Assembly: GCA_050011815.1 (NCBI GenBank)
Contig: JBEKIJ010000020.1
Location: 7,226-71,225, forward strand
DNA: 64,000 nucleotides
Origin: Chersky-840 sp050011815
GTDB lineage: Bacteria; Actinomycetota; Acidimicrobiia; Acidimicrobiales; UBA8190
Direction of reading: 5' to 3'
Every line of letters starts with the position of its first letter. Positions within the stretch are counted from its first letter, which is position 1. Below are positions 17,141-26,060 of this stretch, in pieces. The notes beneath the pieces were generated by a model. That model was given only the letters and a program-made list of their open reading frames with translations. It had not been told where the DNA came from and did not search any database. The translations under genes and the position numbers were made by a program.

Positions 17141-17689
17141 GTGCCCGGCCACCCCTTCGTCGTGCACGTGGCCAAGCTCCGGCGCGCCGGGGGGACGCGG
17201 TGGAACGAACGGCGCCAGGGACCGATCGAAGGCCTCGACTGCTCGGGGAGCGCGGTGCCGCCCGGCGCCACACCGGTGGCCGACGTCGTGCTCGAGTCGG
17301 TCCTCGGCGGCGTGTCGGTGACCGGCTTCGTGAGCGTGCCGTGGACCGGGGCCTGTCGCCGCTGCCTGGCGCCGGCCTCGGGGGTGCTCAGGGTGCCGGT
17401 GCGGGAGCTCTACACCGAGGACGGCGACGGCGAGGAGACCTACCCCCTGGTCAACGACGAGGTGGACCTCGAACCACTCGTCCATGACGCCGTCCTGCTC
17501 GAGCTGCCCCAGGCCCCCGTGTGCCGGCCCGACTGCCAGGGGTTGTGTCCGTACTGCGGCGCCAACCGCAACGAGGAGCGCTGCGACTGCGAGGCTCCCC
17601 TCGATCCCCGCTGGAGCGCCCTCGACGCCCTGCGGCTGCCCGAGGGCAAGGTGCAGAGCGAGTCGTCGCACTCACCGGGGCCCGGGTAA
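17141..17689 (+). CDS. DUF177 / YceD family protein
   Basis: 182 residues, found next to rpmF in most bacteria and linked to 23S rRNA accumulation in chloroplasts and bacteria (family knowledge). Seen: TGFVSVPWTGACRRCLAP with a CxxC near residue 70, acidic YTEDGDGEETYPLV, LEPLVHDAVLLELP, and a C-terminal cysteine cluster CRPDCQGLCPYCGAN then CDC, probably zinc-binding. GTG start three bases after the SepIVA-like stop. Confidence 0.88.
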   Translation: MPGHPFVVHVAKLRRAGGTRWNERRQGPIEGLDCSGSAVPPGATPVADVVLESVLGGVSVTGFVSVPWTGACRRCLAPASGVLRVPVRELYTEDGDGEETYPLVNDEVDLEPLVHDAVLLELPQAPVCRPDCQGLCPYCGANRNEERCDCEAPLDPRWSALDALRLPEGKVQSESSHSPGPG

Positions 17690-17769
17690 CGCACCTCGCC
17701 TGGTCCGGCGCAACTCCCGGGCACCCACCGCAGTGCCCCGGCTTTGGACGCCGGCGCCGGTCGACCGGG

Positions 17770-17775
17770 TAACCT
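17770..17775 (+). promoter_or_regulatory. -10-like hexamer TAACCT upstream of rpmF
   Basis: TAACCT lies 29 bases before the rpmF ATG. A TTGGAC element 20 bases upstream is a poor -35 by spacing. The leader of about 22 nt carries GAGGTGAG, a good ribosome site. Confidence 0.4.
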
Positions 17776-17804
17776 GTACCGTTCCTGACCCGAGGTGAGC
17801 ATCG

Positions 17805-17984
17805 ATGGCCGTCCCCAAGAAGAAGACCTCCAAGGCGAAGAGCCGGAGCAGGCGAGCCTCGAACTGGGTCCTGGGCCAGCCGGCGCGCAGTGAGTGTCCC
17901 CAGTGCCGTCACGCCAAGGTCCCGCACCGGGTGTGCCCGACGTGCGGGTGGTACAAGGGCCGGCAGGCCATCGAGATCGACTAG
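17805..17984 (+). CDS. rpmF: 50S ribosomal protein L32
   Basis: 59-residue L32 of the large subunit. Standard N-terminus MAVPKKKTSKAKSRSRRAS, then zinc pairs CPQC and CPTC in the order of the zinc-binding form, ending GWYKGRQAIEID. A ribosome site (GAGGTGAG) sits 5 bases before the ATG. Its TAG shares a base with the plsX GTG. Confidence 0.96.
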   Translation: MAVPKKKTSKAKSRSRRASNWVLGQPARSECPQCRHAKVPHRVCPTCGWYKGRQAIEID

Positions 17985-19000
17985 TGGTCCCGCCTCGGCC
18001 TCGGCCCGAGGCATCGTCGGTCGGCGAGCTCCCCGTGGCGGTGGACGCCATGGGCGGCGACAATGCACCGCACGAGATCGTGGCCGGGGCGCGGCGCGCC
18101 GCTGAAGAGCTCGGCATCGCGGTGGTCCTCGTCGGGCCTCCGGATCAGATCGGTGACACCGGCGGTCTCGAGGTCCTCCCCGCGTCGGAGATCATCACCA
18201 TGGACGACGATCCCGGTTCGTCGGTGCGCCGGAAGAAGGATTCCTCTCTCGTCCGGGCCGCGGAAGCGGTGCGTGACGGCAAGGCCTCGGCCATGGTGAG
18301 CGCGGGCAACACCGGGGCGGCCATGGCGAGCGCGCTGCTGCGGATGGGGCGGCTCAAAGGCGTCGTGCGCCCCGCCATCGTGACGCCCATCCCGCAGCTC
18401 GGGTCGCATCCGGCCGTGTTGCTCGACGCCGGGGCGAACGCCGAGTGCACGCCGGCCATGCTCTTGCAGTTCGCGCAGATGGGCGCGGCCTACGTCTCGG
18501 CCCGCTACGGGGTGGAGTCGCCCACGGTGAGCCTGCTCTCGATCGGCGAGGAGAAGTCGAAGGGCACCCCGTTGGTCAAAGAGACCCACCTGCTGTTGGA
18601 GGCGGCCCCCGACATCGCCTTCGTGGGCAACGTCGAGGGGCGCGACCTCCTCCATGCCCCCGCCGATGTCTTCGTGACCGACGGGTTCACCGGGAACGTG
18701 GCCCTCAAGACCCTCGAGGGATCGCTGCGGTTCTTCATGGACACCCTGCTCGAGGTGTTCGGCGCCGACGAGGAAGCCAAGGCAGCGGCCGAGGTCATGT
18801 TGCCCCGCCTGGCCCCGCTGGCCGCAGAGTTCGATCCCGACGGCATCGGGGGGGCGATGCTGCTGGGCGTGGACGGGGTCTGTGTGATCAGCCACGGGTC
18901 TTCCACCGCCACGGCCATCGTCTCCGCTGTGGGTGTGGCCCACGACCTGGCCGCGGCCGGGCTCGTCGAGCGCCTGGCCCGCGCCGTCGCTCCGGTCTGA
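17984..19000 (+). CDS. plsX: Phosphate acyltransferase PlsX
   Basis: Converts acyl-ACP and phosphate to acyl-phosphate, the donor for membrane phospholipid synthesis. 338 residues. Seen: VAVDAMGGDNAPHEIVAGA, SSVRRKKDSSLVRAAEAV near 75, SAGNTGAAMASALLRMGRL near 105, the GTPLVKETHLLLE region, and FVTDGFTGNVALKTLEG near 235. The start is GTG overlapping the rpmF stop by one base; further in-frame starts upstream would lie inside rpmF and are rejected. The rpmF-plsX-acpP order is the classical lipid cluster. Confidence 0.94.
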   Translation: MVPPRPRPEASSVGELPVAVDAMGGDNAPHEIVAGARRAAEELGIAVVLVGPPDQIGDTGGLEVLPASEIITMDDDPGSSVRRKKDSSLVRAAEAVRDGKASAMVSAGNTGAAMASALLRMGRLKGVVRPAIVTPIPQLGSHPAVLLDAGANAECTPAMLLQFAQMGAAYVSARYGVESPTVSLLSIGEEKSKGTPLVKETHLLLEAAPDIAFVGNVEGRDLLHAPADVFVTDGFTGNVALKTLEGSLRFFMDTLLEVFGADEEAKAAAEVMLPRLAPLAAEFDPDGIGGAMLLGVDGVCVISHGSSTATAIVSAVGVAHDLAAAGLVERLARAVAPV

Positions 19001-19057
19001 CCCGGTCAAATACCGCCCCTGAACAGGGATTTTATCGTTCCTGTGGGCGCGACCAGG

Positions 19058-19063
19058 TAGGAT
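19058..19063 (+). promoter_or_regulatory. -10-like hexamer TAGGAT for acpP
   Basis: TAGGAT would put the transcript start near position 19070, downstream of the first possible GTG and 24 bases before the second, which has GGGAG five bases ahead of it. This argues for the second start. A small stem (CCCT-GAAC-AGGG) followed by ATTTTAT lies just upstream and may end the plsX transcript. Confidence 0.4.
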
Positions 19064-19093
19064 GCCGTGCAAAATCCGACCCTGGGAGACGCC

Positions 19094-19390
19094 GTGCCCG
19101 CAGAAACCCACGTGGAGAAGGGTCCACTCGGACGCCACGAGGTGTTCGAGCTGGTCCGGGACCAACTCGCTGACATCTTGGAGATCGAGCCGGGCTCGAT
19201 CAGCGAGTCCTCGTCGTTCGCCGAGGACCTCGACGCCGACTCCCTCGCCCTCATCGAGCTGGTCGAAGGGCTCGAGGAAGAGCTGGGGGAGCGGACCGTG
19301 GGCTTTCGGATCGAGGACGAGGATCTCGAGGATCTTCGCACCGTCCGTGACGCCGTCGACTACGTCGTCGCCAAGTTGGGGACGGGCTGA
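19094..19390 (+). CDS. acpP: Acyl carrier protein
   Basis: 98-residue carrier of growing acyl chains as 4'-phosphopantetheine thioesters. Helical bundle with LADILEIEPGSISESSSF and the attachment Ser in EDLDADSLALIELVEGLEEE. Strongly acidic. It is longer than the roughly 77 residues of typical AcpP because of an N-terminal extension and a slightly extended loop (GERTVGFRIEDEDLED). The phosphopantetheine motif is DADSL instead of GADSL. A GTG nine codons upstream is possible but sits too close to the -10. Confidence 0.9.
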   Translation: MPAETHVEKGPLGRHEVFELVRDQLADILEIEPGSISESSSFAEDLDADSLALIELVEGLEEELGERTVGFRIEDEDLEDLRTVRDAVDYVVAKLGTG

Positions 19391-19541
19391 GACGAGCGAC
19401 GAACCCGCCGGTCTGGGCGGCGCCGAGAACGGCGCTCCGAGCGCCAGCGGCGCTCACCCCTGTTCGGGGTCCTCGGACGCGGCACCGGACCGCATCGAGG
19501 CCGGCGACCGCAACGGCGCGACACGGACCCGTGCGGCTGCG

Positions 19542-20270
19542 GTGCAGGCATTGACCGCACGCCTGGGTTGGGAGTTCGAGAACCCCGGTCTCCTCGTCCA
19601 AGCGCTGTCGCATCGCTCGTGGTGCGCCGAGGCGGGGGGCATCCCCTCCAACGAACGGCTCGAGTTCCTCGGCGACGCGGTGCTGGGGTTGGTCGTCGCC
19701 GAGCACTGCTACCGGGCCTATCCCGAGATGCCCGAAGGCGCCCTGGCCAAGGTGCGCGCCGCCACGGTGAACACCGTGGTGCTGGCCGAGGTGGCCTTGG
19801 CCCTCGATCTCGGCGCCGCGCTCCTCCTCGGTCGAGGTGAGGACGTGTCGGGGGGGCGGAACAAGGCATCGATCCTCGCCAACGCCGTCGAAGCGGTCAT
19901 CGGGGCCCTCTACATCGACGGGGGGTGGGACGTGGCCTCGCGCGTCGTCCTGGACATCCTCGACGACCGGATCGGGTTGGCCGCCGCGGGTCCCGGTGCC
20001 GAGGACTTCAAGACCCGGCTCCAAGAGGTCGTGTTGCGGCGCATCGGCCAGCTGCCCCGCTACGAGGTCGAGGGCACGGGCCCCGACCACGCCCGCCGCT
20101 ACCGCGCCCGGGTCCTGATCGGTGACACCGAGCGGGGCGTGGGTGAGGGTCGGTCCAAGAAGGACGCCGAGCAGGCGGCCGCACGCGATGCCTGGGCCGT
20201 GCTCGTCGACCGCGACGACGAGGAAATCCTGGTGCCCGAGGCCGAGCGAAGGGTGCGGGGGAGTGCCTGA
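19542..20270 (+). CDS. rnc: Ribonuclease III
   Basis: Cleaves double-stranded RNA in rRNA and mRNA maturation. 242 residues from GTG (VQALTARLGWEF). Catalytic domain: signature NERLEFLGDAVLGLVVAEH near residue 35 and the second acidic site NKASILANAVEAVIGALYID near 110. The C-terminal dsRNA-binding domain, from DFKTRLQEVV, ends GRSKKDAEQAAARDAWAVL. The frame is open upstream through a low-complexity Ala/Gly/Ser stretch to a GTG inside acpP; that longer form has no homology I recognise. Overlaps mutM by eight bases. Confidence 0.93.
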   Translation: MQALTARLGWEFENPGLLVQALSHRSWCAEAGGIPSNERLEFLGDAVLGLVVAEHCYRAYPEMPEGALAKVRAATVNTVVLAEVALALDLGAALLLGRGEDVSGGRNKASILANAVEAVIGALYIDGGWDVASRVVLDILDDRIGLAAAGPGAEDFKTRLQEVVLRRIGQLPRYEVEGTGPDHARRYRARVLIGDTERGVGEGRSKKDAEQAAARDAWAVLVDRDDEEILVPEAERRVRGSA

Positions 20271-21102
20271 GCTTCCCGAGGTGGAGACGATCCGGCGAGA
20301 CCTCGACAAGGAGATCGTGACCCGGCGGATCAAGACGGTCGAGGTCAAGGGCAAGCGGTCGATACGTCGACACAAGAGCGGCCCCGAGTTCAAAGCCCGG
20401 CTGGAGGGAAAGCGCGTGGCGTCGATCCGACGGGCGGGCAAGTACCTGTTGGTGGGCCTCGACGGTGACGACGTGCTCGTGGTCCATCTCGGGATGAGCG
20501 GCCAGCTCCTGCGGGCCAAAGGGCCCAAGGACCCCCTCGACAAGCACACCCACGTGATCATCACCTTCACCCAGGGCGGGCAGCTGCGGTTCGTCGACCC
20601 CCGCACCTTCGGCGAGATGTTCGTGACCACCGCCGACGAGCTCACCTCCGAGGTGCCCGAGCTCGCCCATCTGGGCTTCGACCCCCTGGAGGAGGTCATG
20701 AGCTGGTCGCATTTCGGGCAGCTGCTCGCCGATCGGCCCACAGCGCTCAAGACGCTGCTCATGGACCAGAAGTTCGTGGCCGGGATCGGCAACATCTACT
20801 CCGACGAGATCCTGTTCGCGGCGGGGCTCCGCTACGACCGGCTGTCGAACTCGCTGAGCGCCCAGGAGATCCGCCGGCTGTACCGGGCCATGGTGGAGAC
20901 CCTGACCGAGGCGGTCAAGCATCGGGGCTCCTCCCTGGCCGACCAGCAGTACCGGGATCTCTACGGCGCCATCGGGGACTATCAGGGTCAGCACCAGGTC
21001 TACGACCGCGAGGGCCAGGCGTGTCGCCGCTGCCGGAACGCGGTGGTGAAGGTGAAGGTGAACGGCCGCTCGGCGTTCCTCTGCGAGCACTGCCAGATCT
21101 GA
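20263..21102 (+). CDS. mutM: Formamidopyrimidine-DNA glycosylase (MutM/Fpg)
   Basis: Removes 8-oxoguanine and formamidopyrimidines and nicks the abasic site. 279 residues. The GTG start gives (M)PELPEVETIRRDL, with the catalytic Pro and Glu directly after the initiator, which fixes the start. Seen: VHLGMSGQLL, FVDPRTFGEM, KFVAGIGNIYSDEILF, a helix-two-turn-helix, and the C-terminal zinc finger CRRC...CEHCQ. rnc-mutM-smc order as in other actinobacteria. Confidence 0.95.
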   Translation: MPELPEVETIRRDLDKEIVTRRIKTVEVKGKRSIRRHKSGPEFKARLEGKRVASIRRAGKYLLVGLDGDDVLVVHLGMSGQLLRAKGPKDPLDKHTHVIITFTQGGQLRFVDPRTFGEMFVTTADELTSEVPELAHLGFDPLEEVMSWSHFGQLLADRPTALKTLLMDQKFVAGIGNIYSDEILFAAGLRYDRLSNSLSAQEIRRLYRAMVETLTEAVKHRGSSLADQQYRDLYGAIGDYQGQHQVYDREGQACRRCRNAVVKVKVNGRSAFLCEHCQI

Positions 21103-21216
21103 TCGCCGGCCCCGCGTCATGACCTGATGGCGCCCCCGGTGACCTGCAGGTTCAACGTGTCGGTGGCCCCGACCACAGGGCCGCGCCGGTATCACCGTTT
21201 CCACGAGACCGACGGG

Positions 21217-21222
21217 TAGGGT
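21217..21222 (+). promoter_or_regulatory. -10-like hexamer TAGGGT, leaderless type
   Basis: TAGGGT ends 8 bases before the smc GTG, after a 128-base gap that otherwise holds no gene. Confidence 0.5.
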
Positions 21223-21230
21223 GGCGACCG

Positions 21231-24200
21231 GTGTTCCTGAAGTCGCTCACCCTCAAAGGCTTCAAGTCCTTCGCAGATCCGTCAACGCTGCTCATGGAGC
21301 CCGGCGTCACGGTGGTGGTCGGCCCGAACGGCAGTGGGAAGTCCAACGTGGTCGACGCCGTGGCCTGGGTGCTCGGCGCACAGGGACCGCGCACGGTGCG
21401 CTCGACGAAGATGGAGGACGTCATCTTCGCCGGCTCCGCCGACCGGCCTCAGCTGGGGCGGGCCGAGGTGTCGCTCACCATCGACAACCGCACGGGTCGG
21501 CTCCCGGGCGGGCTGGCCGAGATCACGATCACCCGCACGCTCTTCCGGTCCGGCGAGAGCGAGTACGCCATCAACGGCCAGCCCTGCCGCCTCCTCGACA
21601 TCCAGGAGATGCTGTCGGACTCCGGGGTGGGACGTCAGCAGCACGTGATCGTGAGCCAGGGCCAGCTGGGCGCCATTCTCGATTCCCGACCCGAGGACCG
21701 TCGCGCCGTCATCGAGGAAGCCGCCGGGGTCTTGAAGCACCGGCGCCGACGGGAGCGGGCCGAGCGCCGCCTGGCCGCCACCGAAGAGAACCTCGACCGC
21801 CTCGGGGACCTGCTGCGCGAGGTGCGCCGCCAGATCCGTCCCCTCGAACGCCAAGCGGCCTCGGCCCGCTCGCACGCGTCGCTGGCCGACGAGTTGCGCG
21901 CCCTGCGGTTGCACCTCATCGGGAAAGAGCTGACGGCTCTCGACGCCCGCCAGGAGTCGGCGACGGTGGAGCGCGGCCGCCTGACCGAGACCGAGGCCAT
22001 GCTCGTGACCTCGATCACCGAGCTCGATGCGGCGGCCGAGGCCACCGCGGCCGAGCTCGCCACCCAACGAGAAGAGGACCTCGTGGTGGCGCTCACCCGG
22101 GTGCAGGGACTGTCGGAGCGCTGCCGGGGACTGCTCGGCGTCGTGGCCGAACGGCGTCGCTCCATCGCACGCGCCCTCGAAGCGTCGGCCGACACCGACG
22201 TGGTGTCCACGCTCGAAGCCGACGCGGCGCGCCTGGCGGCCGAGCTCGAGGCCACCACCCACGAGGACGACGCCCTGGCGCCCCAGGCCGAGGAGGTCCG
22301 TCGCGCCGAGCACGCCCTGGCCAGTGACGTCGCCGCCCACGAGGCCACCTTCGCCGACCTCGCCGGGCAGCACGCCGCCGAGGAGGCCTTTGCCATGGCC
22401 CGAGGCCGTATCGAGCCTCTGCGCAGCGCGCTCGAGCGCGAGCAGGGTGCCCTCGTGCGCGCCGACGAGCGGCTCCAGGCCATCGACCTCCGTCGCCAGG
22501 TTCTGGAGACCGAGGTCACCGACGTGGCGCATCAGCTCCGCCAGCTTTCGGCGGAGCACCCCGGGTTGGCGCGACGCGCCGCGGAACGTCGCCGTGTCGC
22601 CGACGACGCCGAGCGGGCTCTTCGCGACTCCGAGGAGGCGTTGCGCAGCGCCGAGCGCCAGCGTCACCGGCTCGAGGCACGCGCCGAGGCGTTGGCCCGC
22701 CAGGTCGCCGACGAGCGGACCGGACCCGGCCCCGACATCCTGGGCGAGGCGTCGGGTGTCCTCGGTGTCCTCAAGGATCTGGTGGACATCGACGACGGAT
22801 GGACCGCCGCCTTCGAAGCCGCCGTCGGTGCGGCTCTGGGCGCGGTGGTCGTCGAGGGGGCTGCCGAGGCACGCGCCGTGCTCGCCACCCTCCACGATCG
22901 TGAGGTGGTGGGGACCGTGCTCGCCGCCACGCCGGCCGGCCCAGGGTTGTCGGGCGCGGGGTTGTCGGACACGGGGTTGTCGGGCACAGGGTTGTCGGGC
23001 ACAGGGTGGTCGGGCGCTGACAGCCTGCGCGCCCACGTGCGGCCCCGGGTGGCGGCGGTGACGGGCGTGCTCGACCGGCTGCTCGGCGGGGTGGTGGCGG
23101 TGCGCGGCGATTGGGCCCGGGCCGTGGACGTGGCTCTCGAGCACCCCGACGTCACCGTGGTGAGCACCGATGGCGATCGCTTCTCTTCGGCGGGATGGGT
23201 GGTGCGGGCCGGTGCGCACGCCCTGGCCACCCTGGCCAGCCAGGCCGCGGCCGAGGCCGAGATGGCGGCCGACGCAGCGGAACGGGCGTCGCGTTTCGTG
23301 GACGAGGCGCGCCAGCGGGCCGCCGCCGCGGTGACCGAGGCCAACGACGTCGCCCGCCAGGCCGAGCGGGCCGAGGATCGTCGTCAGGGACTGGAGGTCA
23401 CCCAGAGCCGAGTGGAGTCCGAGCTCGAGCTCGTGGAGGTGGAGCGCACCGAAGCGGCGCGCCACCGCGACGGTCTGGTCGACCGTCTCGAGAGCGAGGG
23501 CGCGCAACTGGCCTCGTTGACCGAACAGCTGCCCGAGCTCGAGGCCGCCGCCACCGCGGCCGCCGGTCGGTTGTCGACGGCCGACGAGGCCCGCCGGCGT
23601 CTCGAGGAACGCCGGTCGCACGTGGCGGTGCTGCGGAGGGATCTCGAGGTCAAGGTGGCGGGCCTGGCCGAGAGGCGATCGGTGCTGAGCTCGCGCCTCG
23701 AGGACACCGAGCGCCGGCTGGCGGGGAACGTCGAAGCGCGCGAGCGCGCCGGTGAGCGTCGTCGTCGGCTCGAGGCGGGTGCACTCGCCACCGGGCGACT
23801 GGGGGCGGTCGTCGAAGGGCACGCCTCGCGGCTGGGAGAATTACTCGAGGGCTTGCGCGTGCGCCGGAGCCGTCAGCTCGACGACGTTCGGGCCGGTGGG
23901 GCTCGCCTGGAGTCGTTGCGCAAGGAGCGCGCCGAGGCCGACACCCGCCTGGCCGACGCCCGCCAGCGCTCGCAGCGTCTCGAGTTGCAGATGGCCGAGG
24001 CCAAGGTCCGTCGTGACACCGCCGCCGAGGCGCTGCGGCGGGAGCTGGGATGTGAGCCCGAGGAGGCCATGGGGGCGCCGTGCCCGGAGCTCCCCGAAGG
24101 AGAGGACCCGGCCCGGCGTGCCGCGGTGGTGGAGCGGGAGCTGGCCTCGTTGGGGCCGGTGAACCCCCTGGCTCTCGAAGAGCTCGGGGCGCTCGAGGAG

Positions 24201-24782
24201 CGTCACCGCTTCCTCGAGGAGCAGGTCGAGGACGTGCGCCGGGCCCGGCGCGAGCTGCACCAGGTCATCAGGGCCGTCGACGACGAGATCATGCGGGTGT
24301 TCGCCCAGGCTTTCGCCGACGTCAACGAGCACTTCCAGGTCCTGGTGGGCACGTTGTTCCCGGGGGGCACGGGTCGGCTGACCCTCACCGACGCCTCGGA
24401 CCTGCTCGATACGGGCGTGGAGGTCGAGGCCCGGCCGGCCGGCAAGAACGTGCGCAAGCTCTCGCTCCTGTCCGGTGGCGAGCGCTCCCTGGTGGCTCTG
24501 GCCTTTCTCTTCGCCGTGTTCCGGAGCCGGCCGTCTCCGTTCTATCTCCTCGACGAGGTCGAGGCCGCCCTCGACGACGTCAACCTGCACCGCTTCCTCG
24601 ACCTCCTCCACGAGTTCCGGGGAGAGGCCCAGCTCATCATCGTGAGCCATCAGAAGAGGACCATGGAAGCCGCCGACGCGCTCTACGGCGTGACCATGAC
24701 CCCGGGTGGCTCGTCCAAGGTGGTCAGCCAGAAGGTGCGTCACGAGAGCTCCGACGCGGAGCCGGCCACCACGCCTGCTTAA
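21231..24782 (+). CDS. smc: Chromosome segregation protein SMC
   Basis: 1183-residue condensin ATPase. Head: Walker A VGPNGSGKSNVVDAVAW near residue 32 and KMEDVIFAGSADRP. Coiled coil from about 165 to 490 and 680 to 1010. The hinge, roughly 505-670, has ASGVLGVLKDLVDIDDGW and VVVEGAAEARAVL. C-terminal head: signature LLSGGERSLVALAFLFAV and Walker B FYLLDEVEAALDDVN near 1110. An in-frame pentapeptide tandem repeat is inserted in the hinge (listed separately). GTG start. scpA and scpB are not in the window. Confidence 0.95.
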   Translation: MFLKSLTLKGFKSFADPSTLLMEPGVTVVVGPNGSGKSNVVDAVAWVLGAQGPRTVRSTKMEDVIFAGSADRPQLGRAEVSLTIDNRTGRLPGGLAEITITRTLFRSGESEYAINGQPCRLLDIQEMLSDSGVGRQQHVIVSQGQLGAILDSRPEDRRAVIEEAAGVLKHRRRRERAERRLAATEENLDRLGDLLREVRRQIRPLERQAASARSHASLADELRALRLHLIGKELTALDARQESATVERGRLTETEAMLVTSITELDAAAEATAAELATQREEDLVVALTRVQGLSERCRGLLGVVAERRRSIARALEASADTDVVSTLEADAARLAAELEATTHEDDALAPQAEEVRRAEHALASDVAAHEATFADLAGQHAAEEAFAMARGRIEPLRSALEREQGALVRADERLQAIDLRRQVLETEVTDVAHQLRQLSAEHPGLARRAAERRRVADDAERALRDSEEALRSAERQRHRLEARAEALARQVADERTGPGPDILGEASGVLGVLKDLVDIDDGWTAAFEAAVGAALGAVVVEGAAEARAVLATLHDREVVGTVLAATPAGPGLSGAGLSDTGLSGTGLSGTGWSGADSLRAHVRPRVAAVTGVLDRLLGGVVAVRGDWARAVDVALEHPDVTVVSTDGDRFSSAGWVVRAGAHALATLASQAAAEAEMAADAAERASRFVDEARQRAAAAVTEANDVARQAERAEDRRQGLEVTQSRVESELELVEVERTEAARHRDGLVDRLESEGAQLASLTEQLPELEAAATAAAGRLSTADEARRRLEERRSHVAVLRRDLEVKVAGLAERRSVLSSRLEDTERRLAGNVEARERAGERRRRLEAGALATGRLGAVVEGHASRLGELLEGLRVRRSRQLDDVRAGGARLESLRKERAEADTRLADARQRSQRLELQMAEAKVRRDTAAEALRRELGCEPEEAMGAPCPELPEGEDPARRAAVVERELASLGPVNPLALEELGALEERHRFLEEQVEDVRRARRELHQVIRAVDDEIMRVFAQAFADVNEHFQVLVGTLFPGGTGRLTLTDASDLLDTGVEVEARPAGKNVRKLSLLSGGERSLVALAFLFAVFRSRPSPFYLLDEVEAALDDVNLHRFLDLLHEFRGEAQLIIVSHQKRTMEAADALYGVTMTPGGSSKVVSQKVRHESSDAEPATTPA
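22944..23018 (+). repeat. Five 15-bp tandem repeats inside the smc hinge
   Basis: Five direct copies of a 15-base unit with consensus GGGTTGTCGGGCACA. Units 3 and 4 are identical, the others differ at one to four positions. In frame they encode GLSGA, GLSDT, GLSGT, GLSGT, GWSGA (residues 572-596). Recent slippage expansion is likely. Confidence 0.9.
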
Positions 24783-24831
24783 GCACCGACACAGGATCGA
24801 CCGGGTCGAGGGCAACCTCGCCCCGCCGCCC

Positions 24832-24837
24832 TAGGCT
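24832..24837 (+). promoter_or_regulatory. -10-like hexamer TAGGCT, leaderless type
   Basis: TAGGCT ends 8 bases before the ftsY ATG, with only CCCCGC-type sequence between. Confidence 0.5.
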
Positions 24838-24845
24838 GCCCCGCC

Positions 24846-26012
24846 ATGCTCGCGCTCTGGATCGTTCTGGCCGTCGTGGTGGCGGCGCTCGTCGTCGGCC
24901 TGGTGGTCGCCGTCCCCCGCCGGGGCAGAGCCCGACGTGGTCCCGGGTCCGCCCCAGGGTCCGCGGTCACCATCGACAGGCCCCGAGCCGCCCCCCCGGC
25001 GCCCGTCGCGGCTCCCCCCGAACCCGGTGATGTCCCGGTCACCGAGGTCGCCGCGCCCGAGGTCGCCGCGCCCGAGGTGGAGGAGCTCGAGCCCGAGCTC
25101 GAAGAAGCCCCCGTTCCCGAGCTCCGGGAGCGCATGGGCAAGACCCGCGGCCTCTTCTCGGGGTACGTGCGAGCCCTGCGCAGTCGCTCCTCTGTCGACG
25201 ACCAGGCCTGGGACGACCTCGAAGAGGCCCTGCTCCGCGCCGACGTCGGGGTCGCCACCACGACGGCCCTCCTCGAGGATCTGCGTACCCGGGTCCACGA
25301 CGGAGAGCTTCGGGGCGCCGAAGCCGTGGTGGCGGCGCTGCGCGAGGACCTCCGCCGATCGCTCGACACCACCGAGCGCACCGGGCTGTCGCTCGACGGC
25401 GAGGGCATCTGTGTGTGGCTCTTCGTGGGCGTGAACGGGGTGGGCAAGACCACGACCATCGGGAAGGTGGCGCGGCGCGAGAAGAATGCGGGCCGCTCCG
25501 TCCTGCTGGCGGCGGGCGACACCTTCAGAGCCGCCGCGGGCGAGCAACTCGACCAGTGGGCGCAGCGCACCGGTGTCGAGATCGTGCGCGGCGCCGAAGG
25601 GGGCGACCCGAGCGCAGTGGTTTTTGACGCCGTGCAGCGGGCCCAGGCGCGCGGCAACGACCTGGTCCTGGCCGACACCGCCGGTCGGCTCCACACCAAG
25701 GTCAATCTGGTCGAGGAGCTGAAGAAGATCCGTCGCGTCGCCGATCGACCGCCCGGGCATGTGACCGAGGTGCTCCTCGTGCTCGACGCCACCACGGGGC
25801 AGAACGGGCTCACCCAGGCTCGGCAGTTCCTCGATGCGGTGGGCGTCACCGGTGTGGTGCTCACCAAGCTCGACGGCTCGGCCAAAGGCGGCATCGTCAT
25901 CGCCATCCAGCGCGAGCTGGGCCTGCCCGTGAAGCTCGTCGGGCTGGGCGAGGGCCCCGATGACCTGGTGCCCTTCGACCCCGACGAATTCGTCGCCGCC
26001 CTCTTCGAGTAA
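24846..26012 (+). CDS. ftsY: Signal recognition particle receptor FtsY
   Basis: 388-residue GTPase that docks SRP-ribosome complexes at the membrane. The N-terminus is a true transmembrane helix (WIVLAVVVAALVVGLVVAV), then a basic stop and a Pro/Glu-rich acidic A domain (about 35-95). NG domain: GVNGVGKTTTIGKVA (G1) near 196, DTFRAAAGEQLDQWA, DTAGRLHTKVNL (G3), TKLDGSAKGG (G4), GLGEGPDDLVPF. The TM anchor is typical for actinobacteria; E. coli FtsY lacks it. Confidence 0.95.
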   Translation: MLALWIVLAVVVAALVVGLVVAVPRRGRARRGPGSAPGSAVTIDRPRAAPPAPVAAPPEPGDVPVTEVAAPEVAAPEVEELEPELEEAPVPELRERMGKTRGLFSGYVRALRSRSSVDDQAWDDLEEALLRADVGVATTTALLEDLRTRVHDGELRGAEAVVAALREDLRRSLDTTERTGLSLDGEGICVWLFVGVNGVGKTTTIGKVARREKNAGRSVLLAAGDTFRAAAGEQLDQWAQRTGVEIVRGAEGGDPSAVVFDAVQRAQARGNDLVLADTAGRLHTKVNLVEELKKIRRVADRPPGHVTEVLLVLDATTGQNGLTQARQFLDAVGVTGVVLTKLDGSAKGGIVIAIQRELGLPVKLVGLGEGPDDLVPFDPDEFVAALFE

Positions 26013-26046
26013 CGCCGGGGGGTCCGGGGCCCCGCGCCGGGGCCGG

Positions 26047-26052
26047 TAGCCT
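26047..26052 (+). promoter_or_regulatory. -10-like hexamer TAGCCT, leaderless type
   Basis: TAGCCT ends 8 bases before the ffh ATG in the ftsY-ffh gap. Confidence 0.5.
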
Positions 26053-26060
26053 GAACCCGC

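Noticed and set aside
19067..19093. Earlier GTG as acpP start
   Set aside because: It lies at the expected transcript start of the TAGGAT promoter and has no ribosome site; the GTG 27 bases on has GGGAG.
22944..23018. Short CRISPR-like array
   Set aside because: Units are directly adjacent with no spacers and keep the smc frame.
21282..23822. Minus-strand open frame of 846 codons
   Set aside because: Antisense of smc; His/Gly/Arg-rich composition, no recognisable domain.
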